From an uncultured Bacteroidales bacterium (GTDB lineage Bacteria; Bacteroidota; Bacteroidia; Bacteroidales; Bacteroidaceae), in assembly GCA_902774335.1 (NCBI GenBank), contig CACYHW010000007.1, positions 1 to 64,000 on the forward strand: DNA of 64,000 bases, written 5' to 3'. The notes beneath the pieces were generated by a model. The model searched no databases. It was not told the origin of the DNA and saw nothing but the letters and a program-made list of their open reading frames with translations. Position 1 is the stretch's first letter. Each line of letters opens with the position of its first letter. Both the position numbers and the translations under genes were made by a program. This document shows, one piece after another, positions 1 to 8,185 of this stretch.

Positions 1-1077
1 CGTGAGGTCATAGAGTTCAGGAGTCTCTGACGTCCATTTCTTGGGAGCCTTGACCTTGGCGGAGAGGTTGATGGTGCTGGTGCCGTCCTTTACGTTGAAA
101 GGACCGTTCTCCATATTGGCCACTTCACGGCCATCCTTTGAAACAGTGGCCTTAACCTTGTATCCGCTGCCCTCCAGTCCGTATGAGCGTACGTCCATAG
201 CCAGTTTGAGGTCCGAATCAACAAAGTCGGGACCGAAATCAGTGGTGACATACCAGTCATATATCCTGACCTTGGGGGTGGAGTAGACGGTAACGTCATC
301 AAATATACCGGCCAGACGCCAGTAGTCCTGACCTTCCAGATAGTATCCGTCGCAGAACTTGAGTACCATCACGGCCAGAGTGTTCTTGCCACTCTTAATA
401 TAAGGTGTGATATCATACTCGCTGGGCTCCTGTGCGCCTTCGTTATAACCCACCTGCTTTCCGTTCACCCATACGAACGATCCCGATGCCACTTTCTCAA
501 AGCGCAGGAACACCTCATCGCCCTTCCAGTCTGAAGGTATGGTGAACTCCGTGCGGTATGCGCCGGTGGGATTGACATCCATGGGAACGTTAGGTACACG
601 AACGGCAAACGGGTTAGACAGGTTCATACGGCTCTGGGCCATACGTTTCTGCTGCTCCGATGCATCCGGGTCATCCAGGATCTTCTGGAAACGCTCAAGC
701 ATGGACAGGGGCTGACCATTGGGGAAGGGGGCCGAAACGTTACGGAACATGGCCTGCCCATATCCCTGCATCTCCCAGTTGGACGGAACCTCTATGGTGC
801 CCCATTTGCGGTCATTGAAAGAGCTCTTATAGAAGTTCTTTGGAACCTCCAGCGGATTCTGATACAGGTTGAACTTCCATGTTCCGTTAAGCGAAATGTT
901 ACGCTCCGGTATGTGGAATGCGCGTCCCGGCTCCTGATTGAGCCCGAAGACTTCAAGGTTCTCAACATAGTAGGGCAGGTTCTCCATGAACACAGGATCC
1001 TGCTCCTTTGTGCCACACGAGTTAAGGGCCAATGCTAGCCCCAACGCTGCAATGCTAAAACTAGGACTAATTCTCAT
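1..1077 (-). CDS. GH2 family beta-galactosidase-like lipoprotein, 3' end outside window
   Basis: This is the N-terminal 359 residues of a glycoside hydrolase family 2 enzyme running off the left edge. The start is the ATG complement at 1075-1077 (MRISPSFSIAALG). A hydrophobic leader ends in LNSC with Cys21, so it is probably a lipoprotein. The GH2 sugar-binding domain is recognisable from GTWKF and VPSNWEMQGYG, then FLRFEKVASGSFVWVNGKQVGY, typical of the jelly-roll domain of large beta-galactosidases. An Ig-like domain begins near residue 285. The TIM barrel with the catalytic Glu pair lies outside the window, so activity and exact specificity cannot be checked. It follows GH127 and an esterase on the same strand and probably shares their transcript, which suggests a role in trimming side chains of arabinose- or galactose-containing glycans. 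The start codon directly abuts the heptamer repeat array that follows the GH127 stop. Confidence 0.88.
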   Translation of the reverse strand, partial: MRISPSFSIAALGLALALNSCGTKEQDPVFMENLPYYVENLEVFGLNQEPGRAFHIPERNISLNGTWKFNLYQNPLEVPKNFYKSSFNDRKWGTIEVPSNWEMQGYGQAMFRNVSAPFPNGQPLSMLERFQKILDDPDASEQQKRMAQSRMNLSNPFAVRVPNVPMDVNPTGAYRTEFTIPSDWKGDEVFLRFEKVASGSFVWVNGKQVGYNEGAQEPSEYDITPYIKSGKNTLAVMVLKFCDGYYLEGQDYWRLAGIFDDVTVYSTPKVRIYDWYVTTDFGPDFVDSDLKLAMDVRSYGLEGSGYKVKATVSKDGREVANMENGPFNVKDGTSTINLSAKVKAPKKWTSETPELYDLT

Positions 1078-1121
1078 TGTCAATTGTCAATTATCAATTA
1101 TCAATTCTCAATTCTCAATTA
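1078..1121 (-). repeat. Heptamer TTGARAA/TTGAYAA array between GH127 stop and GH2 start
   Basis: Read on the minus strand, the TAA stop of the GH127 gene runs straight into about six copies of a 7-nt unit (TTGAGAA, TTGATAA, TTGACAA variants), which continue up to the ATG of the GH2 gene. The array fills the whole 41-bp intergenic space. Because the unit holds TGA and its length is not a multiple of three, successive copies place a stop in every reading frame. Similar arrays follow four other stop codons in this window. Confidence 0.85.
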
Positions 1122-3485
1122 CTTGAGGAAACGGATATCAAAAATGCGGGGCGCCATGCGGCCTTCGGGGGCGCGCAGTGTGACGCGAATCTTCTCCTTG
1201 CCCTGGTAGAAGCCTACCGGAACGTCATACTCTTTGCGTACAATCTCAGCCTGACCGTTGGCAGGGAACTCAGTCTCGGTAATGAACGGCATATCCTCAA
1301 TGAGTATCTCAAGGGCGCGGTTCTGGAAGTTCTCACTGCCCCAGTAGCCCAGTGAGAGGCTCAGGTTTGTGTTGCCGTCAGGGTAGAGGTCAAAACTGAA
1401 TGAACCTCCGCGGCGGAATGTGCGGTAGGGCTTGTTGTCCTCATTGCCGGTCATGGAGTTCTGGCTGGTCATCTTGTGGTCAGCCTCGGGCTGCTGCTCA
1501 CCGGGTACTATTGCATCCACAGTGCGGCGGTCAAGTTCCAGCATTGCAGCCTCATCGGCCTTGATCTTATCAAGCATCTTGCCGTAATCATCCTGACTCA
1601 GTGACAGGAAGTATATGGCGTAACGGCTGTCATGCAGGCTGTAGAACGGCTCCAGTTCAACATTGGGGAACCGGCTGCTGTCAAACAGACCTGATGCTGT
1701 GTAGTGGAGCGGCTTGCCCGGTACGGGCTTGAGTGCAGCCACCTTCTGGTCCAGCTGTGCGCGTGTACCAATCATGATAGGAGTCTCGGTAACGGGTACC
1801 AGAGGTCCGTGTGCTATGTGGCTCCAACGGCCGTCATCGGCTACAAGTCCGCTCATGCCCTCTGTGCCAGTGCGGGCTGCCAGAACAATGGGGCCGTGCT
1901 TTACTGCCAGGTACTCCGGCTCGTTGTCAAGAGCCTCGATGGTGGTATTCATGGGCAGGCTTATCTCAACCACATCACCGTTCTTCCACTTGCGCTCTAT
2001 GGCTACGTATGATGAAGGCTGTGCGCCTGCGGCATACTCCTTACCGTTCACCTTTACGCTGTAGCCGCTGGTTGTCCACTCGGGGCAACGTACCATAAGG
2101 CGGAACTTGCGGGCCTTCTTAAGGTTGACTGTCAGTTTTGATGACTCGGAGTAGGGGAACTGAGTCTCCTGGGTTATGGTGGCCTTGTTATCGGTCCAGT
2201 TCAGCTTTGATGCCACGAACAGGTTGACCCAGAGTGTCTGTGCACCGTCGTGGGTGTAGATAAACTCACCGTACTTGCCGTGGTTCTCCATACCGGTACC
2301 TACGCAGCACCACATACCCTGGTTAACTGCGGAGTAAACGCGGTAGTGAGCGGGGCGCATTGGGGTGAAATATACGTAACCTCCGTGCTCGGGATGCTGG
2401 GTTGAGAGGATGTGGTTGTACATGGCCTTCTCATAGAAATCGGCATACTCGGCCTTGGGGTCTATTGCAAAGAGGAACTCGGTAAGCTTGAGCATGTTGT
2501 TGGTGTTACAGGACTCCGGTCCCTCACGGTTCTCAACGTAGCTCTTGTAGTCCGATGCTGCAGGGAAGTGCTCGCTGCGGCTGTTACCGCCTATTACCAC
2601 TGAGCGGTGGTTGGCTACGCGGTCCCAGAAGAACTCGGCAGCCTTGCGGGCGCGAGCATCGTTGTCTAATGCAGCCACGCGGGCGTAACCTACAGCCTTG
2701 GGTACCTGTGTGTTGGCGTGCTTGTTATCCAGATTGTCGCGGCCATCGGCCATATTCTCAAAAATATCCTTGTGGCGGAAACGCTTGGCAGCCTCAATGT
2801 ACTTGCGGTCACCGGTAATCTGGAAAGCATCGGCAAAAATCTCGTTCATGCCGCCGAACTCGGTGCCGGTCATCTGCTCCATCTGGTTGTCATCCAGATC
2901 GGCAAATATGGTCAGACCCCAGTCACAGAACTTGATGAACATATCCTTGGCCTTCTCAATGCCGGCATACTGCCATGCGTCGCGCAGGCCCGCGTACATC
3001 TTATGTACATTATACCAGGGCACCCATGCTCCGCGGAACAGGCCGAAGTCACCTTTTTTGAGGTTACCCCAAAGTTCCTTGCTGTTGGGTACACCGCCTA
3101 TGTAGCCGTCACCGTTGGCTATCTGGCAACGCTCCAGCTCATCAATCATATAGTTGAGACGGTCATAGCACTCCTTGTTGCCGGTAGCGGCGTAGTGTAT
3201 GGCCAGGGCCGATACGTAGTGTCCGCCCACATGTCCGTCCAGACCGGCCCAGTTGGGAAAATATTCCGCCTTCTTGGGCAGTCCGGCCTCATGGAGGAAC
3301 GGAGCCAGCAGGCGGTCTGTGTCATACTCCAGCAGGACCTTTACGTTAAGGTCCATTGCGTGTTTGAAAGGTCCGTCAAGCAGTTCTACCTGATTGAGAT
3401 TGAAGGTGTTGTGATACAGTTTGTCCTGAGCCGAAGAATATGCGACTGTCAGGGACAGAGCGGCAATAAGCGCAATACGTTTCAT
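1119..3485 (-). CDS. GH127 beta-L-arabinofuranosidase (DUF1680 family), secreted
   Basis: A 788-residue exported enzyme with a signal peptide (MKRIALIAALSLTVAYSSAQ). The body matches the glycoside hydrolase family 127 (alpha/alpha)6 barrel: FPNWAGLDGHVGGHYVSAL, then GPESCNTNNMLKLTEF and GMWCCVGTGMENH. In characterised family members a zinc-bound Cys nucleophile is held by a Glu and three Cys. The matching residues here are Glu324, Cys326, Cys393 and Cys394, all present, so it should be active. C-terminal beta domains follow (about residues 430-788). The predicted reaction is release of terminal beta-L-arabinofuranose from plant glycans. It lies between an esterase and a GH2 on the same strand, consistent with a side-chain-removing operon. 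GH127-like families also include other specificities, so the substrate remains inferred. Confidence 0.9.
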   Translation of the reverse strand: MKRIALIAALSLTVAYSSAQDKLYHNTFNLNQVELLDGPFKHAMDLNVKVLLEYDTDRLLAPFLHEAGLPKKAEYFPNWAGLDGHVGGHYVSALAIHYAATGNKECYDRLNYMIDELERCQIANGDGYIGGVPNSKELWGNLKKGDFGLFRGAWVPWYNVHKMYAGLRDAWQYAGIEKAKDMFIKFCDWGLTIFADLDDNQMEQMTGTEFGGMNEIFADAFQITGDRKYIEAAKRFRHKDIFENMADGRDNLDNKHANTQVPKAVGYARVAALDNDARARKAAEFFWDRVANHRSVVIGGNSRSEHFPAASDYKSYVENREGPESCNTNNMLKLTEFLFAIDPKAEYADFYEKAMYNHILSTQHPEHGGYVYFTPMRPAHYRVYSAVNQGMWCCVGTGMENHGKYGEFIYTHDGAQTLWVNLFVASKLNWTDNKATITQETQFPYSESSKLTVNLKKARKFRLMVRCPEWTTSGYSVKVNGKEYAAGAQPSSYVAIERKWKNGDVVEISLPMNTTIEALDNEPEYLAVKHGPIVLAARTGTEGMSGLVADDGRWSHIAHGPLVPVTETPIMIGTRAQLDQKVAALKPVPGKPLHYTASGLFDSSRFPNVELEPFYSLHDSRYAIYFLSLSQDDYGKMLDKIKADEAAMLELDRRTVDAIVPGEQQPEADHKMTSQNSMTGNEDNKPYRTFRRGGSFSFDLYPDGNTNLSLSLGYWGSENFQNRALEILIEDMPFITETEFPANGQAEIVRKEYDVPVGFYQGKEKIRVTLRAPEGRMAPRIFDIRFLK

Positions 3486-3566
3486 TTTTGTTTAATTGAT
3501 TTAGTTGGTCGTTTGGTTGCTGTAATTGGCTTTACAGACTATTTGATTGAATAAAACAGTTCAGGT

Positions 3567-4367
3567 TTAATCCTTGTACGGAAACCTGCGTTGCAGCTCC
3601 TCGCGGAAGTTGGCCTTCCATTTGTTGCGGTCATGAACGCCGTTGAACGCCCACGATGTTACGTTACCTCCGCGCTTGCGTATATCCTTTACAAGGGTGG
3701 GGAAGTAATCATCGGAGTCAATCTCCTCCTTGATACCCCAGCAGATGCGGTAATCGATATCGTTGGTGAGCATTCCGTAGTGTGTCAGGTCCGAGAACAC
3801 GGGCGAGTAGCACCAGTACTCCGCAAAAAGGTCGGGATTGCGCATGCTCAGTGTCAGGCCAAAGTCCGCGCTGTTGGATGTACCGTAAAACAGCATCTCC
3901 TCCTTGGCGTCCGATACGGGAGCATGACGGCGTACGTAGGGTATGAACTCGTTTACAAAGTATTCGTAGTGGTTATCAAACAGTTGTGCAAGCTTGGGGT
4001 CCTGTCTGGAGAGCGACTCCACATACTCGGCGTTACGGTATGCGATGGTGTATCCGGGAATGGGTCTCTTATCCTCGTAGGAGCATGCCACAACTATCGG
4101 ACTGATACATTTTTCATCTATTAACGAATCTATAATATGTTTATAGTTTCCATCCTTGAACACCAGACCATCGGCCATGTAAATAACAGGTAATCTGCTA
4201 CCTGGCTTATATCCTTTGGAAATGAAGATTGCTCCTGACCTTACTGTGCCGTCATGACACTTGATCTCAAATTCCTTGAAAGAGGACTCCTTTTTGGGCC
4301 CGGAGCATGAAATTGAAAGAGATAAAATGCATGTAGACAGCAATATAGCTAAGAGTGTTTTTTTCAT
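3567..4367 (-). CDS. Putative esterase lipoprotein (alpha/beta hydrolase, esterase D-like)
   Basis: A 266-residue lipoprotein; the leader ends LSISC with Cys21 as lipidation site. It resembles the putative esterase family (PF00756): LPVIYMADG near residue 59, a nucleophile elbow YGTSNSADFG (Ser164), and a C-terminal GVHDRNKW with His245 in the place of the catalytic His. The elbow is G-T-S-N-S rather than the usual G-x-S-x-G, which is unusual. Family members cleave acyl esters on plant cell-wall sugars or on siderophores; the glycosidase neighbours favour a carbohydrate ester substrate. It is the first gene of the minus-strand unit with GH127 and GH2, 81 bp upstream of GH127. A -7 element (TACCTTTG on the minus strand, 4397-4404) lies upstream. 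Confidence 0.75.
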   Translation of the reverse strand: MKKTLLAILLSTCILSLSISCSGPKKESSFKEFEIKCHDGTVRSGAIFISKGYKPGSRLPVIYMADGLVFKDGNYKHIIDSLIDEKCISPIVVACSYEDKRPIPGYTIAYRNAEYVESLSRQDPKLAQLFDNHYEYFVNEFIPYVRRHAPVSDAKEEMLFYGTSNSADFGLTLSMRNPDLFAEYWCYSPVFSDLTHYGMLTNDIDYRICWGIKEEIDSDDYFPTLVKDIRKRGGNVTSWAFNGVHDRNKWKANFREELQRRFPYKD

Positions 4368-4396
4368 AACCTAATCAGTCAGTAATGTTAACAGGA

Positions 4397-4404
4397 CAAA
4401 GGTA
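4397..4404 (-). promoter_or_regulatory. Bacteroidota-type -7 promoter element
   Basis: On the minus strand this reads TACCTTTG, matching the TAnnTTTG consensus. It sits 30 bp upstream of the esterase start at 4367. No clear -33 TTTG is visible at the ideal distance. It probably drives the esterase-GH127-GH2 unit. Confidence 0.55.
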
Positions 4405-4567
4405 CTAAATAAAGTCGTGATTAAACCTTGGGGTATATTTTTAATCTAAGATGAAATTATTTTAAAAAACATGCTTTTCACATTTAACTAACTGCGCTGA
4501 ACGATATAGTAAAGGTGTATTTTTATCAATGCAGACAACAAAAAACAACAACAATAACAAAACTCAA

Positions 4568-7500
4568 ATGAAAAGAATTGCCACTCTGCTAGCTTTTCTA
4601 GCGACATCAGCAACAGCGATGTTCGCACAGAATCTTTCAATTAAGGGTTCAGTTTATGATTATGATTCGGCTGAGCCGCTGTATCCTGCTGCAGTGCAGG
4701 TGTATCAGATCTCCGGTACGGATTCCACCTACATTGGCGGTACTTCGACCGAGGAGGATGGTTCGTTCGTTATCGGTAACCTTAAGGCCGGAAACTACGT
4801 TGCCCGCGCCTCATTCATGGGTTATGACAACACAGACAAGAATTTCACACTCAGATCCGGTTCAACCGTTACAGATCTCGGTAAGATTACCATGAGAGGC
4901 GGTGTGATGCTGGAGGAGGTTGCCGTATCGGCAGTTGTGGCAAAAGTCCAGATGATTAACGACACTGTGATGTTCAACAGTGCTGCTTACAAGCTCCCCG
5001 AGGGTTCATCGGTTGAGGACCTTATCCGTAAGCTCCCCGGTGTACAGATTGGCAGTGACGGTAACATCACCGTAAACGGTAAGTCTGTATCAAAGATCCT
5101 TGTAAACGGTAAGGAGTTCTTCAGCGACGACAAGACTGTCGCCCTGACACAGCTCACAGCCGATATGATCGAGAAGGTTAAGGCTTACGAGAAGGAGAGT
5201 GACCTGGCCCGTCAGACCGGTATTGATGACGGTAATGAGGAGACAGTGCTCGACCTTCAGGTTAAGAAGGGTATGGCCAAGGGTTGGTTCGGTAACATCT
5301 CTGTCGGTGGCGGTGCTCCTCTTGAGAAGGAGGGCTTTGATCTCGCTGCTCTGTATCAGGTAAATGCTTCTCTGAACCGCTTTGACGAGGACAAGCAGTT
5401 CACCGTTATGGGTTCAGCCAGCCAGTCATCCGGTGGTATGAGCAGCTCAGGCGGCATGCGTATGGGCGGCGGCATCGGCGGCGGCTTCGGTGGCGGCATG
5501 ATGATGGGCGGCTTCGGCGGCGGCATGGGCGGCGGCGGTGGCGTCAGCACCAACTACTCCGGAGGTTTCAACTTCGCTATGAACCTTGGTGATGAGGTTT
5601 CACAGGACAACTATAAGTATGAAGTCGGTGGTAGTGTAAACTGGAGCCACAGTGACAATAAGACTACTTCAAATCAGTTTATTGAAGACTTCACATTCCA
5701 TCAGTATAACATTAGTGGTGGAAAGAGCGGAAGCGGAAGCGACAACCTGACTGCACAGATGCGTATAGAGTGGAATAAGGACAACTATACCAGTCTTCTT
5801 TTCCAGCCTTCATTCACATACAGCAAGTCTGACAGATGGAGCTTGAGCAGGAACTTGCAGTTCAGCCAGAATCCTTATATGTTCACTGCAACTCCTCTGG
5901 ATTCAGCTCTGGCAACATCCGGTTTCTATACAAAGAGTGATTATCCTTACAACGAGTTCCCCGAGGTTGATCCCGAAGGAACCATGCTGGATTCTCTGTA
6001 TGACTACTATCACGATGCAATGCAGAACTACATCTTCTCAACCTCTAAGAACAACTCAAAGACAATTTCTACAAGAGGTAATGTGCAGTTCGTACGTCGT
6101 TTCGGAAACCGTGGCCGTAACGTTTCTGTAAGCGGTGATTACAATATTTCAAGAGGTTCCGGTGATAATCTGTCACATGAGGGCAGTTACTATCCTCAGC
6201 TTCCTGCAATGGCCCGGAACAGAACAAAGAACCAGTATTCTGATTCACCTAACGACCAGAACTCATTCAATGCTCAGGTTACTTATTCAGAGCCTATCTC
6301 TACCGGTACATATCTGCAGTTCAGCTATAGATTCAGCTATAGTGAGCGTAATCAGGACCGTTCAACATACAACCTTGCAGACCTTTACAAGGCATATTGG
6401 GGAATTCCTACTATAGGGGATGACTTTGAGTCTATCGATTGGACATTCGACAAGGACGATGCTCATATGACCAAGGATGAGAATCAGAGTTCAAAGCAGT
6501 TCAACTACAACTATGATCAGAACATTCAGCTGCAGTTCCGCAAGAATGCTACAGATCAGTCTTACAACTTTACTGCCGGTCTTACTTTGATGCCGCAGCA
6601 TGTAGAGCAGAACTATTCAGGTCATGGCATTAAGGATACCCTTCTTAAGCGTGATGTAATGAACTTTAATCCTACTCTCCAGTTCCGTTACAGAATTACA
6701 CGTCAGGAGCAGATCAATATCCGACTGAACAGCCGTTCAACCCAGCCTAACATGTCAGACCTTCTTCCTATCCTGGATACACTTCGAGTAACAAGCGCTT
6801 CAAATGGTAATCCTACACTGGTTCCTTATTTCACAAACCAGTTGAGCATCGGTTATCAGAAGTACGATCCTGTTACTATGAGCAGCTTCAATGTTCAGGC
6901 TTCGGTAAACAACACTCTGCGTAACATTACAAGTAAGCAGTGGAAGATTACTGATGGTAAGGGTTCTCAGTTGACACAGCCTATGAACATGGATGGCTTC
7001 TGGTCAAACTGGAGCAGTGACTTGAGATTGACATTGAGTATCACTCTGCCTGATGACCGTTTCTCGTTCACTTCAACAACAAATGGAAGATTCAATCATC
7101 AGGAAGGTATGACTTCAACAGCTACTACTCTGGAGGAAGCTGTAGCAGCTGCCAACAAGCAGCAGTTTGATGACAGCTATACTGATCCTAACGAACTCAG
7201 AAGTATCACTAACTCTATTAACGCAGGTGAAGACCTTTCATTTGAGTATCGTGATGATTACCTGACTGCTTCTCTTAACGGTAGTCTTTCATACAGACAT
7301 TCTGAGAACAATCTGAGTAATAACGCAACAACTACCTATGGTGGTAACTCAAATTCAGGAATTAGAGATACATACGATTTCTCTTACGGAACCAATATCA
7401 TCGCCTTCATTCCTTGGCGTAACATGCGACTGGGTACTGATCTTAACATGAACAGCCGTCGCGGATATGCTGGTAAGAATGCAAATACCGATGAGCTTAT

Positions 7501-7834
7501 CTGGAACCTCTCAGCTTCGTTCTCATTCCTTAAGGGTAACAAGGCTTCATTGCAACTGGCTCTGTATGATATCCTGCATCAGCGCAGTAACATGAGCTAC
7601 AACATCAGTGCTACTCGTGCTACTCAGTCACAGAACACCAATATCACCAGCTACTTCATGGCTACTCTGACCTACCGTCTGTCTCTGATGGGTGACCGCA
7701 ACTCTCGTCAGCAGCTCCGTGGTCGTGGCGGCATGGGCGGCGGCATGGGCGGCTTCGGCGGCGGCATGGGCGGCTTCGGCGGCGGCATGGGTGGCTTCGG
7801 CGGCGGTATGCCCATGGGTGGCGGAATGTTCTAA
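4568..7834 (+). CDS. Outer-membrane beta-barrel protein with carboxypeptidase-regulatory-like and plug-like domains
   Basis: A protein of 1088 residues. I start it at the ATG at 4568 because MKRIATLLAFLATSATAMFAQ is a clean signal peptide; an in-frame ATG at 4529 would add 13 Asn/Lys-rich residues before it. After the signal peptide comes a carboxypeptidase-regulatory-like beta sandwich (VYDYDSAEPLYPAAVQVYQI, about 20-110) and a plug-like region (LPEGSSVEDLIRKLPGVQI). The rest is a long barrel rich in alternating aromatic strands, as in the OMP_b-brl_3 family (TonB-receptor relatives that lack a SusD partner). Two Gly/Met/Phe-rich segments stand out: nt 5431-5545 and the extreme C terminus (7729-7831, repeats of GGFGGGM). 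The protein ends in Phe, as many barrel proteins do. A terminator follows. Function is unknown; transport or surface binding is plausible. Confidence 0.82.
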   Translation: MKRIATLLAFLATSATAMFAQNLSIKGSVYDYDSAEPLYPAAVQVYQISGTDSTYIGGTSTEEDGSFVIGNLKAGNYVARASFMGYDNTDKNFTLRSGSTVTDLGKITMRGGVMLEEVAVSAVVAKVQMINDTVMFNSAAYKLPEGSSVEDLIRKLPGVQIGSDGNITVNGKSVSKILVNGKEFFSDDKTVALTQLTADMIEKVKAYEKESDLARQTGIDDGNEETVLDLQVKKGMAKGWFGNISVGGGAPLEKEGFDLAALYQVNASLNRFDEDKQFTVMGSASQSSGGMSSSGGMRMGGGIGGGFGGGMMMGGFGGGMGGGGGVSTNYSGGFNFAMNLGDEVSQDNYKYEVGGSVNWSHSDNKTTSNQFIEDFTFHQYNISGGKSGSGSDNLTAQMRIEWNKDNYTSLLFQPSFTYSKSDRWSLSRNLQFSQNPYMFTATPLDSALATSGFYTKSDYPYNEFPEVDPEGTMLDSLYDYYHDAMQNYIFSTSKNNSKTISTRGNVQFVRRFGNRGRNVSVSGDYNISRGSGDNLSHEGSYYPQLPAMARNRTKNQYSDSPNDQNSFNAQVTYSEPISTGTYLQFSYRFSYSERNQDRSTYNLADLYKAYWGIPTIGDDFESIDWTFDKDDAHMTKDENQSSKQFNYNYDQNIQLQFRKNATDQSYNFTAGLTLMPQHVEQNYSGHGIKDTLLKRDVMNFNPTLQFRYRITRQEQINIRLNSRSTQPNMSDLLPILDTLRVTSASNGNPTLVPYFTNQLSIGYQKYDPVTMSSFNVQASVNNTLRNITSKQWKITDGKGSQLTQPMNMDGFWSNWSSDLRLTLSITLPDDRFSFTSTTNGRFNHQEGMTSTATTLEEAVAAANKQQFDDSYTDPNELRSITNSINAGEDLSFEYRDDYLTASLNGSLSYRHSENNLSNNATTTYGGNSNSGIRDTYDFSYGTNIIAFIPWRNMRLGTDLNMNSRRGYAGKNANTDELIWNLSASFSFLKGNKASLQLALYDILHQRSNMSYNISATRATQSQNTNITSYFMATLTYRLSLMGDRNSRQQLRGRGGMGGGMGGFGGGMGGFGGGMGGFGGGMPMGGGMF

Positions 7835-7855
7835 ACCACACCTACACTATAGAAG

Positions 7856-7892
7856 TCAGGGAATCCTATCGGGTTCCCTGATTTTTTTTTTT
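7856..7892 (+). terminator. Rho-independent terminator of the outer-membrane protein gene
   Basis: The stem TCAGGGAA/TTCCCTGA (7856-7863 with 7874-7881) closes a 10-nt loop and is followed by an 11-T run. It lies 21 bp after the stop codon. Confidence 0.9.
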
Positions 7893-7915
7893 ACACTTTG
7901 AAGAGATACTGCAAT

Positions 7916-8105
7916 TTGCAACAATTGAAAATCGGGTATAGGGTCCTGGGGAGAATGCCCTCCCACAACATCTTGTATCTATTCCGAAACTATGAACAAG
8001 TTCCTAGTTCCAGAATAGCTACAACCTGTCGCGGGCCCCTCCCACTGGTCGCGCGTGGGTGCGAGACTCCCCAGGACCCTATACCCGATTTTCTAATTGT
8101 TGCAA
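7916..8105. repeat. About 190-bp inverted-repeat element with internal hairpins
   Basis: The arms 7916-7953 and 8067-8105 are reverse complements over 38 bp with a single-base bulge (TTGCAACAATT.GAAAATC... against the complement of ...GATTTTCTAATTGTTGCAA). Inside are two smaller hairpins: CTATTC..AACTA with TAGTT..GAATAG (7979-8018) and CCCAC with GTGGG (8041-8059). It lies between convergent genes and holds no convincing ORF. I see no target-site duplication and no second copy in this window. It could be a miniature mobile element, a structured RNA or a barrier between converging transcripts. Confidence 0.75.
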
Positions 8106-8128
8106 AACAGAAACATTTACATACTGAT

Positions 8129-8160
8129 AAAAAAACAGCGCTCGATAATTTCGGGCGCTG
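8129..8160 (-). terminator. Rho-independent terminator of the CE-GH51 gene
   Basis: Read on the minus strand, CAGCGCCCG pairs with CGAGCGCTG (8152-8160 and 8136-8144, one G-U pair) and is followed by a run of seven T (8129-8135). It lies about 25 nt after the stop codon of the minus-strand gene. Confidence 0.85.
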
Positions 8161-8162
8161 CT

Positions 8163-8185
8163 TTCAATTTTCAATTCTCAATTCA
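8163..8185 (-). repeat. Heptamer array directly after the CE-GH51 stop codon
   Basis: On the minus strand the TGA stop is followed directly by ATTGAGAATTGAAAATTGAA, three copies of the TTGARAA heptamer, ending at the terminator hairpin. It is the same unit as at 1078-1121, 18239-18286 and 36540-36595. Confidence 0.8.

Noticed and set aside
2718-3554. Long plus-strand open frame opposite the GH127 gene
   Set aside because: It is antisense to a well-supported enzyme, shows no family motif and has no promoter or signal peptide.
5431-5545. Gly-rich tract as an assembly error or frameshift
   Set aside because: The frame stays open on both sides and similar tracts occur in neighbouring proteins, so it is treated as real.
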